Origin: Competibacteraceae bacterium UBA2788
GTDB taxonomy: Bacteria > Pseudomonadota > Gammaproteobacteria > Competibacterales > Competibacteraceae
NCBI GenBank assembly: GCA_002352185.1
Contig: DEHY01000233.1
Location: forward strand, 1-17,021
Length of the DNA: 17,021 nt
Direction of reading: 5' to 3'
This document shows positions 1 through 6,149 of this stretch, piece by piece (the stretch's first letter is position 1; the number at the start of each line of letters is the position of its first letter). A model generated the notes under the pieces. It was not told where the DNA came from. It did no database searches and saw nothing but the letters and a program-made list of their open reading frames with translations. The translations under genes were made by a program, and so were the position numbers.

Positions 1-2169
1 ATGCAACGTGGTCAATTCGAGCAGGCCGTGCGCTACGGGCAGGCCGCCAGCGCTGCCGCCGCCCAATCCGGCGACCCGGCCCAACAATTCGACGCCCTGC
101 TGCAACTGGCCGACGCCTATCAGGCACTGGGACAATACCGCAATGCCCTCGCCACCCTGCGCGCCGCGCAACCGCTGGCCGATGCGCTCGACGATCCCGT
201 GCGTCACGCTGCGGTGCTGGGCGCGCTGGGGAAAATCCTGTGGCTGACCGGCGCGACCGACGACGCCCGTCGCCATCTGGACCGCAGCGTTACGCTGGCC
301 CGCCAGGCCCATGCGCCACCCATCGCTGCCGCCAGCCTGAACCATCTCGGCAATCTGGCCGCCGAACAGGGCGATGCCCGCGCCGCCCGCCTCGCCTATC
401 AGGACAGCCTGACTCTGGCCCGGCAAGCCCAGGACCCGGCCCTCACCGCCACTGTATTGATCAATGCCGCCCGCCTCGCCGCACGGGAACGCGACCCACG
501 TACAGCGGAAACGCTGCTGACCGAGGCCGCTCGTCAGGTGCAGACCCTGCCCGCCAGCCACGATAAGGCGTATCACCTGCTCGCCATCGGCAAACTGCGC
601 CGCACCCTGCCCGGTGCATCGGCGGCGCAACGCACTCAGGCCGCTCAGGATGATTTCACCGCCGCCGCGACGCTGGCCCGGCAACTGGATGATCAGCGCA
701 GCCTGTCCTACGCCCTCGGTTATCAAGCCCAATTGCAACAGGATGAGCGTCATCGCGCCGAGGCGCTGACGCTGTACCGGCAAGCTGTATTCGCCGCCCA
801 ACAGGCCGACGCCCCGGAACTGCTCTACCGCTGGCAATGGCAAATCGGGCGGCTGCTGAAAACACAGGGCGACCGCAACGGCGCAATTCTGGCCTATCAG
901 CAGGCAGTCGCTCAGTTGCAGACCATTCGCCAAGACTTCACCTCAAACCGGGGCGCCGGCGCCGGTTCGTTCCGGGCCAGCGTCGGCGACGCCTTCACCG
1001 AACTGGCCGATTTGCTGCTGCAACGTGCTGTCCAGCAGCCCACCGCTGCGGCCCGTGAAGCGGATTTGCTGGCCGCCCGCGATGCGATGGAGGCGTTGAA
1101 AACCGCCGAGGTCAAGGATTACTTTCAGGATGAATGCGTGACGGCGCTGCAATCGCGGATCACGACCCTGGACCGTCCACCGCCGCACACGGCGGTGCTT
1201 TACCCAATCCTGCTGCTCGACCGGCTCGAACTGCTGTTGCAATCGCCGCAAGGCATCCAGCAGATCACCGTGCGCGTAGATCGCGCCGCCTTCACCGCTG
1301 CCGTGCGCGAGTTCCGGCGCGCTCTGGAAAAGCGCACCAGCCGCGAGTACCTGCCGGCGGCGCAACAGTTGTATGGCTGGCTGATCCGGCCCTTGCAAGG
1401 TTCATTGGACGCCCAGCAGATTGATACCCTGGTGTTCGCGCCGGACGGGCCGTTGCGCACCATCCCCATTGCAGCCTTGCATGACGGCCAGAATTTTCTT
1501 ATCCGCCACTACGCTATCGCCACCACGCCGGGACTGACCCTGACCGATTTACGCCCGTTCCCGCGCCAGAAAATGCAGCCGCTGCTCAATGGCCTGAGCG
1601 AAGCCAGACAGGGGTTTTCGTCGCTGGATTATGTGCAGAAGGAACTGGCGGCCATTCACGCCGCTTACGGCGGCAAGGTGCTGGAAAATCAGGATTTCCA
1701 GTTGGCAAGCGTGCAACAGGAATTGAAGGAAACGCCCTACTCCATCGTCCACATCGCCTCGCACGGCCAGTTCGCCAGCGATGTGCGCAATACCTTCCTG
1801 CTGACCTTTGATGACAAATTGACCCTGGATCGGCTGGAGCGCTTTATGAGCCTCAGCCAGTACCGCGATCAGCCGGTGGAACTGCTCACCCTGAGCGCCT
1901 GCCAGACCGCCGCCGGTGACGACCGCGCCGCGTTGGGTCTGGCCGGCGTCGCGGTCAAGGCCGGCGCTCGCAGCGCGGTTGCGACCTTGTGGTTCATCAA
2001 CGATCAGGCCACGTCGCTGCTAGTGACGGAGTTCTACCGGCAATTGCAAAACGCGAAGCTATCCAAGGCCAAGGCGTTGCAGCAGGCGCAAATGCAGCTA
2101 CTCGCCGACCGTCGTTATCAACATCCCGGTTACTGGTCGCCGTTTCTGCTGATTGGCAATTGGCTGTGA
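1..2169 (+). CDS. TPR-CHAT domain protein, 5' end probably outside the window
   Basis: CHAT domains are caspase-like (clan CD) cysteine peptidase domains, usually joined to TPR repeats; the substrate here is unknown. Residues about 1-310 are helical TPR-like repeats rich in Ala, Leu and Gln. Residues about 395-722 form the CHAT domain. The catalytic His is probably H588 in HIASHGQF and the catalytic Cys C634 in LSACQTAAG; both are intact. The frame opens with ATG at base 1, inside what looks like a TPR helix and without a signal peptide, so this Met is probably internal and the real start lies upstream. The stop codon lies inside a 20-bp palindrome. A TpsA-like relic follows directly, and DUF928 and TpsB genes lie further downstream, a company in which CHAT proteins are often found. 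Domain assignment is firm; biological role is inference. Confidence 0.9.
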   Translation: MQRGQFEQAVRYGQAASAAAAQSGDPAQQFDALLQLADAYQALGQYRNALATLRAAQPLADALDDPVRHAAVLGALGKILWLTGATDDARRHLDRSVTLARQAHAPPIAAASLNHLGNLAAEQGDARAARLAYQDSLTLARQAQDPALTATVLINAARLAARERDPRTAETLLTEAARQVQTLPASHDKAYHLLAIGKLRRTLPGASAAQRTQAAQDDFTAAATLARQLDDQRSLSYALGYQAQLQQDERHRAEALTLYRQAVFAAQQADAPELLYRWQWQIGRLLKTQGDRNGAILAYQQAVAQLQTIRQDFTSNRGAGAGSFRASVGDAFTELADLLLQRAVQQPTAAAREADLLAARDAMEALKTAEVKDYFQDECVTALQSRITTLDRPPPHTAVLYPILLLDRLELLLQSPQGIQQITVRVDRAAFTAAVREFRRALEKRTSREYLPAAQQLYGWLIRPLQGSLDAQQIDTLVFAPDGPLRTIPIAALHDGQNFLIRHYAIATTPGLTLTDLRPFPRQKMQPLLNGLSEARQGFSSLDYVQKELAAIHAAYGGKVLENQDFQLASVQQELKETPYSIVHIASHGQFASDVRNTFLLTFDDKLTLDRLERFMSLSQYRDQPVELLTLSACQTAAGDDRAALGLAGVAVKAGARSAVATLWFINDQATSLLVTEFYRQLQNAKLSKAKALQQAQMQLLADRRYQHPGYWSPFLLIGNWL

Positions 2170-2182
2170 AGCGCTTCACAGC
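2163..2182. promoter_or_regulatory. Perfect 20-bp palindrome containing a CRP-type site
   Basis: The 20 bases are fully self-complementary. Bases 2165-2180 match the classical CRP pattern TGTGA-N6-TCACA exactly, with spacer AGCGCT. The site overlaps the TGA stop (2167-2169) of the CHAT gene. A Crp/Fnr-type regulator with a CRP-like recognition helix is encoded at 4409-5104. No run of T follows on either strand, so an intrinsic terminator is unlikely. No intact gene starts just downstream, so if the site is functional its target is unclear; it may once have served the gene whose relic follows. Confidence 0.5.
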
Positions 2183-2196
2183 AACGGGTTGAGAGG

Positions 2197-2363
2197 TTGG
2201 CTGGCGCCGCCGGTTCGATCACGCTGGACGTGAATCAGCTTGAACTGTGTGATGGCGGTTTGCTTTCCTCCACACCTGGGGCGCGGGGCGCGGCGGCAAC
2301 ATTATCCTCACTGCCCAAACATTATCCGCACTGCCCACGATGCCGCCACCATCAGCGGGATAA
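2197..2363 (+). pseudogene. Relic of a filamentous-haemagglutinin-like (TpsA) exoprotein
   Basis: Read from about 2197, one frame gives AGAAGSITLDVNQLEL followed by CDGGLLSSTPG. Moving to the next frame at about 2277-2282 gives GAGRGGNIILTAQ, ending at a TAA (2361-2363). Together these resemble one beta-helix repeat of two-partner-secretion exoproteins, of the form GxAGxITLxVxxLxLxDGxxxSSSTxGxGxGGNIxLTA. The frame change corresponds to one missing or two extra bases. A 20-bp tandem duplication (2298-2337) breaks the frame again. There is no start, signal peptide or TPS domain, so this is a fragment of the body of such a protein. A TpsB transporter gene lies at 6150-7895 and a CHAT gene abuts it, which fits. 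The match is from memory of the repeat pattern, not a search. Confidence 0.5.
2298..2337. repeat. Two tandem 20-bp units, 19 of 20 identical
   Basis: AACATTATCC(T/G)CACTGCCCA occurs at 2298-2317 and again at 2318-2337, differing only at the eleventh base. The period is not a multiple of three, so it shifts any frame through it. It lies inside the TpsA-like relic and looks like a local slippage duplication in unconstrained sequence. Confidence 0.85.
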
Positions 2364-2381
2364 GCCCAACGGGCCGCTACC

Positions 2382-3267
2382 TTAGCGAGCGCGGTCATGC
2401 TGCGCCAGCCAGGCCGCCAAATCCCCGGTGGTTTGAAAATCCAGCAACGCCTCGGCCAGCGCCTCCGCCTCGGTCAGCGCCAACCCCTCAATCCGGGCGG
2501 CGTGCGCAGCGGTCAATGCGTCGCCGAACCGCCGCCGCAAGAGTCGTAAAACCAATTCCATAGTTCCTTCCTGACGGCCTTCCTGACGACCTTCCTGACG
2601 GCCATCAGCGAAGACCTCCTGATAAAATCGGGTTTGTTTCAAATCCACATCCATCAAGTTCAACATCTTGCGAATCTCCTCCCGGCTCAGAGCCGGCAAG
2701 CGATAAACCAGCAGGGTTTCCACCAAATCTACTATTTCCCGCCACACCGCCATTTGACGCTGTTCGGAGGAGAGCGGTTGCAACAAGGTTTGCGCATGTG
2801 CGATGGCCTGCGTCGGCTCATCCAACAGCAAGCGCAACAGCCGCAAACCCAAAGTTGAGGCCACCGGGTTTTGGAAATCCTCCAGATAGACCCGTCGCAC
2901 CTGGGGGCTATCCACCAGGACCGCGTAGTGCGGCCCGGCTTCCCGCTCCAGCCGCCGTTCCGGGTAGATCACCACCCGCCCACCAAGGTTGCGCAGGCGG
3001 CTGACGGTACAGGTACAGAAAAATTTCGGCAAAGAACCGACGGTAGAACAGCGCGTCAGGTTGGAACTGTACTTCGACAAACACCAGGGGCCGGTCGAAT
3101 GCTTCCGCAGGCGGGACCAAAATACCGTCCAGGCGAAAAGCGGTCTGCTTGATCTCTTCCGACCGGAACTGGTATCCGGTCAAATCGGGAGCCGGCCAAC
3201 CAGCCAGTTCAAACACCAGTTCCGGCAGACGTTGGAATAGCCGGTAGAACACGCTGTCGGTTTTCAA
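2382..3267 (-). pseudogene. DUF2887/Rpn-type nuclease (putative transposase-related) gene with a frameshift
   Basis: Two minus-strand frames together make one DUF2887 protein of about 294 residues. The first (from 3267) holds the PD-(D/E)XK-like N-terminal part: FRSEEIKQTAFRLDG then LVFVEVQFQPD, with D47, E65 and Q67 as likely active-site residues, and FLYLYRQPPAQPW. The second continues with RVVIYPERR, RRVYLED, LSREEIRKML, LKQTRFYQEVF and a GRQEG repeat, to the stop at 2382-2384. The join lies at 2979-2981, where one extra C (plus strand) puts the halves out of frame. The start is TTG (3267-3265) with an AAAGGA ribosome site six bases upstream. Such Rpn-like genes are linked to recombination and are often multicopy and decayed. 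A single-base sequencing error in the CCC run cannot be excluded, in which case the gene is intact. Confidence 0.8.
2566..2601. repeat. Three tandem 12-bp units encoding RQEG repeats
   Basis: CCTTCCTGACGG is repeated at 2566-2577, 2578-2589 (last base A) and 2590-2601. On the minus strand this encodes the GRQEGRQEGRQEG stretch near the C-terminus of the DUF2887 protein. Such E/G/R/Q repeats of varying copy number are typical of this family. Confidence 0.85.
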
Positions 3268-3317
3268 AAATCATCCTTTCCAAAATGAAACCCACCCCAG
3301 TCTAACGCGGCTCGCCG

Positions 3318-3348
3318 TTTCTATGCATCCCTGCCTACCGGCTATACT
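3318..3348 (+). promoter_or_regulatory. Possible sigma70 promoter for the DUF928 gene
   Basis: TATACT at 3343-3348 matches five of six bases of the -10 consensus. A poor -35 (TTTCTA, 3318-3323) lies 19 bases upstream. A start near 3355 would leave a leader of about 23 bases carrying the CAGGAG ribosome site ahead of the ATG at 3378. The weak -35 would suit an activated promoter; this is inference. Confidence 0.35.
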
Positions 3349-3377
3349 GGAGGAAATGATTGATTCAGGAGACCTAA

Positions 3378-4103
3378 ATGAACATCTCTTACATCAACGG
3401 GTGGATAAAGTTAGCGTTAGCACTCCTATTTATCGCCGCGCCCGCCCTCGCCCCGGCGCAATCACCCACGCCGACAGCGCTGCCGACATCCACCGCGACT
3501 CAAACCCCGGTTTACAAGCCGCCCATGCTGGGCGCTCCAGCCACCCGGATCGGCGGCGCCAGTCGAGGCCCGCAGGATAGCGGACTGATTCTCAGCGTCC
3601 TGGCTCCCGAAAGCACCGGCCTGACCCACCGCGCCCAACCGACGCTGTACTGGTATTGCTCCAAGGCAATAGCCGCGCCGCTGGAATTCACCCTGAACGA
3701 TGATCACTCGGTCAAACCGCTGGTAGAAATGAAAGTGGCCGCAGCACAGCCGGGCATTCACGCCCTGCGGCTCAGCTACACCCTCAAACCGGAAGTGGAG
3801 TATCAATGGTCACTCGCCGCCATAGCCGACCCTGACCAGCGCGCCAACGATACTATCGCCAGCGGCACGATCCGGCAGGTTCTGCCGTCCGTGCTGCTGA
3901 CCGCCCAGTTGAAACAGGCCAGCTTGCGGGAGCAACCATTCCTGTACGCTCAGGAAGGCTTCTGGTACGACGCCATTGCCACGCTGTCCGAGAACATAGA
4001 CGCTCATCCGGCGGATCGCGGCTTGCGCGAACAGCGGGCCGCTCTGTTGGAACAGGTGGGATTGAAAACCGCCGCCGCCTATGATCGGGAAGTGAAGCCT
4101 TGA
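3378..4103 (+). CDS. Secreted DUF928 family protein
   Basis: The 241-residue product has a signal peptide: hydrophobic stretch LALALLFIAAPALA at about 12-25, probable cleavage after APA at about residue 27. A Pro/Thr-rich linker (29-50) follows. DUF928 features come next: RIGGASRGP (57-65), LILSVLAPESTGLT (70-83), PTLYWYCS (88-95), LEFTLND (102-108), and a C-terminal LYAQEGFWYDAIATLSE (189-205) then LLEQVGL (223-229). Length is typical. The start is supported by CAGGAG seven bases upstream of the ATG. The function of DUF928 is unknown. From memory, it is often encoded next to CHAT proteins and TPS systems, as here, so a periplasmic or surface role with them is a reasonable inference. It is probably monocistronic: the next gene begins 305 bases later. 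Confidence 0.85.
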   Translation: MNISYINGWIKLALALLFIAAPALAPAQSPTPTALPTSTATQTPVYKPPMLGAPATRIGGASRGPQDSGLILSVLAPESTGLTHRAQPTLYWYCSKAIAAPLEFTLNDDHSVKPLVEMKVAAAQPGIHALRLSYTLKPEVEYQWSLAAIADPDQRANDTIASGTIRQVLPSVLLTAQLKQASLREQPFLYAQEGFWYDAIATLSENIDAHPADRGLREQRAALLEQVGLKTAAAYDREVKP

Positions 4104-4156
4104 TTTGAGCCACTTTATCCAGGACAAACGCGTTTAATCCGACCCGGAATCCGGTA

Positions 4157-4217
4157 TTTCAAAATGAAACGCACTGAAATAATGCTGTTTCAAAATTTCA
4201 CGGTCGGCTGCATTTCA
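4157..4217. promoter_or_regulatory. Cluster of six TTTCA/TGAAA pentamers
   Basis: TTTCA occurs at 4157, 4188, 4196 and 4213, and its complement TGAAA at 4165 and 4175. The first pair forms an inverted repeat with three bases between the arms; 4188 and 4196 are a direct repeat with an 8-base step. Six copies in 61 bases of a GC-rich genome is unusual and suggests a multi-site operator. The binding protein is unknown. Confidence 0.3.
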
Positions 4218-4335
4218 CTCGTTCCTGCCCCCTGCTCTTCCTGTTTTCCGCACTTCATTTCCCTGAACATTCAGGACCCTATCCTTTAAGCAACCGCTCA
4301 ATGCGGAGGGGCGCTGCTTGTTTTGAATATTGGCT

Positions 4336-4366
4336 TATTATTTGCCCATGCCCAGTGTCTGGACAC
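4336..4366 (+). promoter_or_regulatory. Possible -10 element and operator of the crp-like gene
   Basis: TATTAT at 4336-4341 is a five-of-six match to the -10 consensus, with no good -35 at the right distance. The inverted repeat GTGTC-TG-GACAC (4355-4366) would sit just downstream of the transcription start, a position suited to repression. It does not match the TGTGA-N6-TCACA pattern. Speculative. Confidence 0.25.
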
Positions 4367-4408
4367 GCTCAACCTGAAGCGAAACTCCCAGAAACAAAGG
4401 TTAACCCG

Positions 4409-5104
4409 ATGCTACCCAACGATAAACGCGCCGCGCTGGCCCAGCATATCTTGTTCAGCCACCTCGATATGACTGAGCGCGAGCAACTCCTTGCTTTGGG
4501 TACGGAGCGCCGGTTTGACGATGGACAGATGGTTTTTCAACGCGGCGATGCCGGCGTCAGCATGATGCTGGTGCTGCGGGGTCAGATCAAAATCAGCATC
4601 GTGTCCGACGAAGGGAAGGAGTTGATTTTTAGTATCGTCGCGCCGGGAGAGTGCTTCGGCGAGATTGCCCTGCTGGATGGACAACCTCGTAGCGCGGACG
4701 CCACTGCTATCGGCGAGTGTGCGCTGTTCATCGTGCTGCGCCAGGATTTTATCCCGTTCCTGGAACGCCATCCGCAGGTCGCGACGGGCTTGCTGGCGGT
4801 GCTATGCGGGCGGTTGCGCGCCACCAGCGACTTCATCGAGCGGCTGGCCTTCCACGATACGCCAACCCGGCTGGCCCGGCTGCTGGTCAAACTGGCCGCG
4901 AGCGATGGAACGACCACCCCGGTGGGAGTCCGTATTGCGCACAAGCTCTCGCAACAGGACATCGGCAACAGCATTGCCACCAGCCGCGAAAGCGTCAACA
5001 AGCAACTGCAACTCTGGCGAAGAGAGGGACTGCTGACAATCCAGCAGGGCTACATCACTCTCCTGCAACCCGCTGTATTAAATCGGTTGGCGCATTCAGC
5101 CTGA
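4409..5104 (+). CDS. Crp/Fnr family transcriptional regulator
   Basis: This is a 231-residue cyclic-nucleotide-type DNA-binding regulator. The sensory beta-barrel (about 15-125) carries a canonical phosphate-binding cassette: GECFGEIALLDG at 80-91, then R94 and S95 in QPRSA, the residues that hold the cyclic phosphate in CRP proteins. A dimer helix (about 125-148) follows. The C-terminal helix-turn-helix is at about 180-203, with recognition helix TSRESVNKQL; R193, E194 and K198 align with R180, E181 and R185 of E. coli CRP. No FNR-type N-terminal cysteine cluster is present. The frame is open from 4301, but ATG 4409 is preferred because AAAGG lies eight bases upstream and the extra 36 residues look unlike the family. 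It stands alone, and may bind the two TGTGA-N6-TCACA sites nearby. Ligand (cAMP or other) cannot be decided. Confidence 0.92.
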   Translation: MLPNDKRAALAQHILFSHLDMTEREQLLALGTERRFDDGQMVFQRGDAGVSMMLVLRGQIKISIVSDEGKELIFSIVAPGECFGEIALLDGQPRSADATAIGECALFIVLRQDFIPFLERHPQVATGLLAVLCGRLRATSDFIERLAFHDTPTRLARLLVKLAASDGTTTPVGVRIAHKLSQQDIGNSIATSRESVNKQLQLWRREGLLTIQQGYITLLQPAVLNRLAHSA

Positions 5105-5212
5105 TATCCCCTCATCCTCAACTCCTCTCTTGTCAATAAGCCAGGAGAGTGAATGGCTGCGCCCCTGAATTTCCTCGCAAGTCATCGGAATCCGGGAGAA
5201 ACCCCAATCAAG

Positions 5213-5228
5213 TGTGAAGTAGCTCACA
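5213..5228. promoter_or_regulatory. Perfect CRP-type site upstream of the methyltransferase-like gene
   Basis: TGTGA (5213-5217), six bases AGTAGC, then TCACA (5224-5228) match the CRP half-sites exactly. The site is about 95 bases upstream of the ATG at 5316 and 109 bases downstream of the crp-like gene. If it acts at -41.5, transcription would start near 5262, and GTAAAT/TAAATG at 5250-5256 would be the -10. Control of the 5316 gene by the adjacent regulator is a specific prediction, not shown by sequence alone. Confidence 0.55.
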
Positions 5229-5315
5229 GATAAAGGCTTGGGAAAATGCGTAAATGGCCTCAGTGGATCACACCCATAGCGCAACCGATAACCCTCCCGG
5301 AAAGAGGAACAACAC

Positions 5316-5978
5316 ATGACCGCCAACCAGAAAATCGAACTGGATTCCTTATATCAGCCCAGCGCGGCAGGAGAGACCGGCGCGAATCCGCGCATTCGAT
5401 CCGTGGTGCTGGATATCTGCGCACGCTATGGAGCGACGCGGATCCTCGGCATCGGGCGCGGCGCACAAACGTTGCACCACGATTTACACCATGCCGGCTA
5501 TACCGTAGCCAGTATGGAAGTCATTGAAAGCGGCGATGCCCACCCGATTGGATTAGCGCCGGTGGATCAATCCTGTCCGCCGGTTATAGCCCCTGATTCC
5601 AGCTCGATGAAAGCAGCCAGTTTCGATATGGCGATCAGCATCGACCCCAGCGACTCGTGTTTCAAACCCTCCACGCTTGTCAAACTCGCCGCCATAAATC
5701 TTCAGATCAATGGCGTCCTCATCCTGTCAATGCCTTACGGCAACTACATGAAAAATTTGCTGATCACAGTGCGCGAGCGGTTGAGTCTGCCCCTCTCCGC
5801 TTCATGGGATGGCGGCTATATTCAGCGCTGGTCACAAAAAAACTTGACGGTGCTTCTCAAGTCACAGGGGTTTACGATTGTGGAGTTGATTGGAGTCCGG
5901 GGTCCCTCTTTGCAGTGGAATGCTCTGATCCTGGTTGCAAGGAAAACCGGGTTAGTAGCCGAGCAGATCAAAACATGA
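5316..5978 (+). CDS. Class I SAM-methyltransferase-like protein with a degenerate cofactor motif
   Basis: The 220-residue product follows the fold order of class I methyltransferases found with glycan-synthesis genes. The C-terminal half is well conserved: NGVLILSMPYGNYMKNLLI (132-150), WDGGYIQRWSQKNLTVLL (164-181), GFTIVEL (185-191), ILVARK (205-210). In family members I recall, these read as LLSTPYHGYLKNL and WDGGHIKFWSxxTLxxLL. The cofactor motif is ILGIGRGAQ (43-51), where the usual form is VLDLGCGNG, so the acidic residue and the last Gly are missing. The later SLEVIEH motif reads SIDPSDS. It may be inactive or bind something other than SAM. The start is supported by GAGGA seven bases upstream. 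A perfect CRP-type site lies upstream. No substrate can be named. Confidence 0.7.
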   Translation: MTANQKIELDSLYQPSAAGETGANPRIRSVVLDICARYGATRILGIGRGAQTLHHDLHHAGYTVASMEVIESGDAHPIGLAPVDQSCPPVIAPDSSSMKAASFDMAISIDPSDSCFKPSTLVKLAAINLQINGVLILSMPYGNYMKNLLITVRERLSLPLSASWDGGYIQRWSQKNLTVLLKSQGFTIVELIGVRGPSLQWNALILVARKTGLVAEQIKT

Positions 5979-6149
5979 AGCGCTTGATTACTCTACCGAC
6001 GCTATCCAATGATAAAAGAAACCGATTGAATAGCTCAAAATTCATGCCGGTTGCGGATCAGGATCGTAATTTCAAGCATTAGCGCCTGGTCAGCATCTCT
6101 GCAAGGCGCAGCAATAACTGACGCACCCAGCTTTCTTATTTCCTGAACC

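Larger units (their letters stand above)
4104..4408. other. Intergenic regulatory-looking region upstream of the crp-like gene
   Basis: No convincing gene was seen in these 305 bases; a frame from 4301 is only an upstream extension of the crp-like gene. The stretch is AT-richer than its surroundings and rich in short inverted repeats: CCGGA-A-TCCGG (4144-4154), TTTCA-AAA-TGAAA (4157-4169), CTGAA-CA-TTCAG (4263-4274) and GTGTC-TG-GACAC (4355-4366). None is followed by a T run, so no clear terminator for the DUF928 gene is seen. Density of such elements suggests protein-binding sites, but none was matched to a known operator. Confidence 0.5.

Noticed and set aside
2566..2601. 12-bp repeats as a CRISPR-like or phase-variation array
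   Set aside because: The units are contiguous, in frame and encode the RQEG repeat usual for DUF2887 proteins; there are no spacers, and a 12-bp change would not shift the frame.
5120..5146. CTCCT/AGGAG inverted repeat after the crp-like gene as a terminator
   Set aside because: Only five paired bases with a long loop, and no T run on either strand.
4145..5195. CGGAATCCGG at 4145-4154 and 5186-5195, flanking the crp-like gene, as a shared operator
   Set aside because: The same 10-mer also occurs inside recQ coding sequence at 16681-16690, so it may be a common word in this genome.
5975..6082. 35-residue frame starting at an ATGA overlap with the methyltransferase-like stop
   Set aside because: No ribosome site, no recognisable sequence pattern, and no sign of selection; the overlap alone is weak evidence.
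6082..6109. GCGCCT/AGGCGC inverted repeat between the convergent methyltransferase-like gene and tpsB
   Set aside because: A 6-bp stem with a 16-base loop and no T run; not supportable as a terminator.
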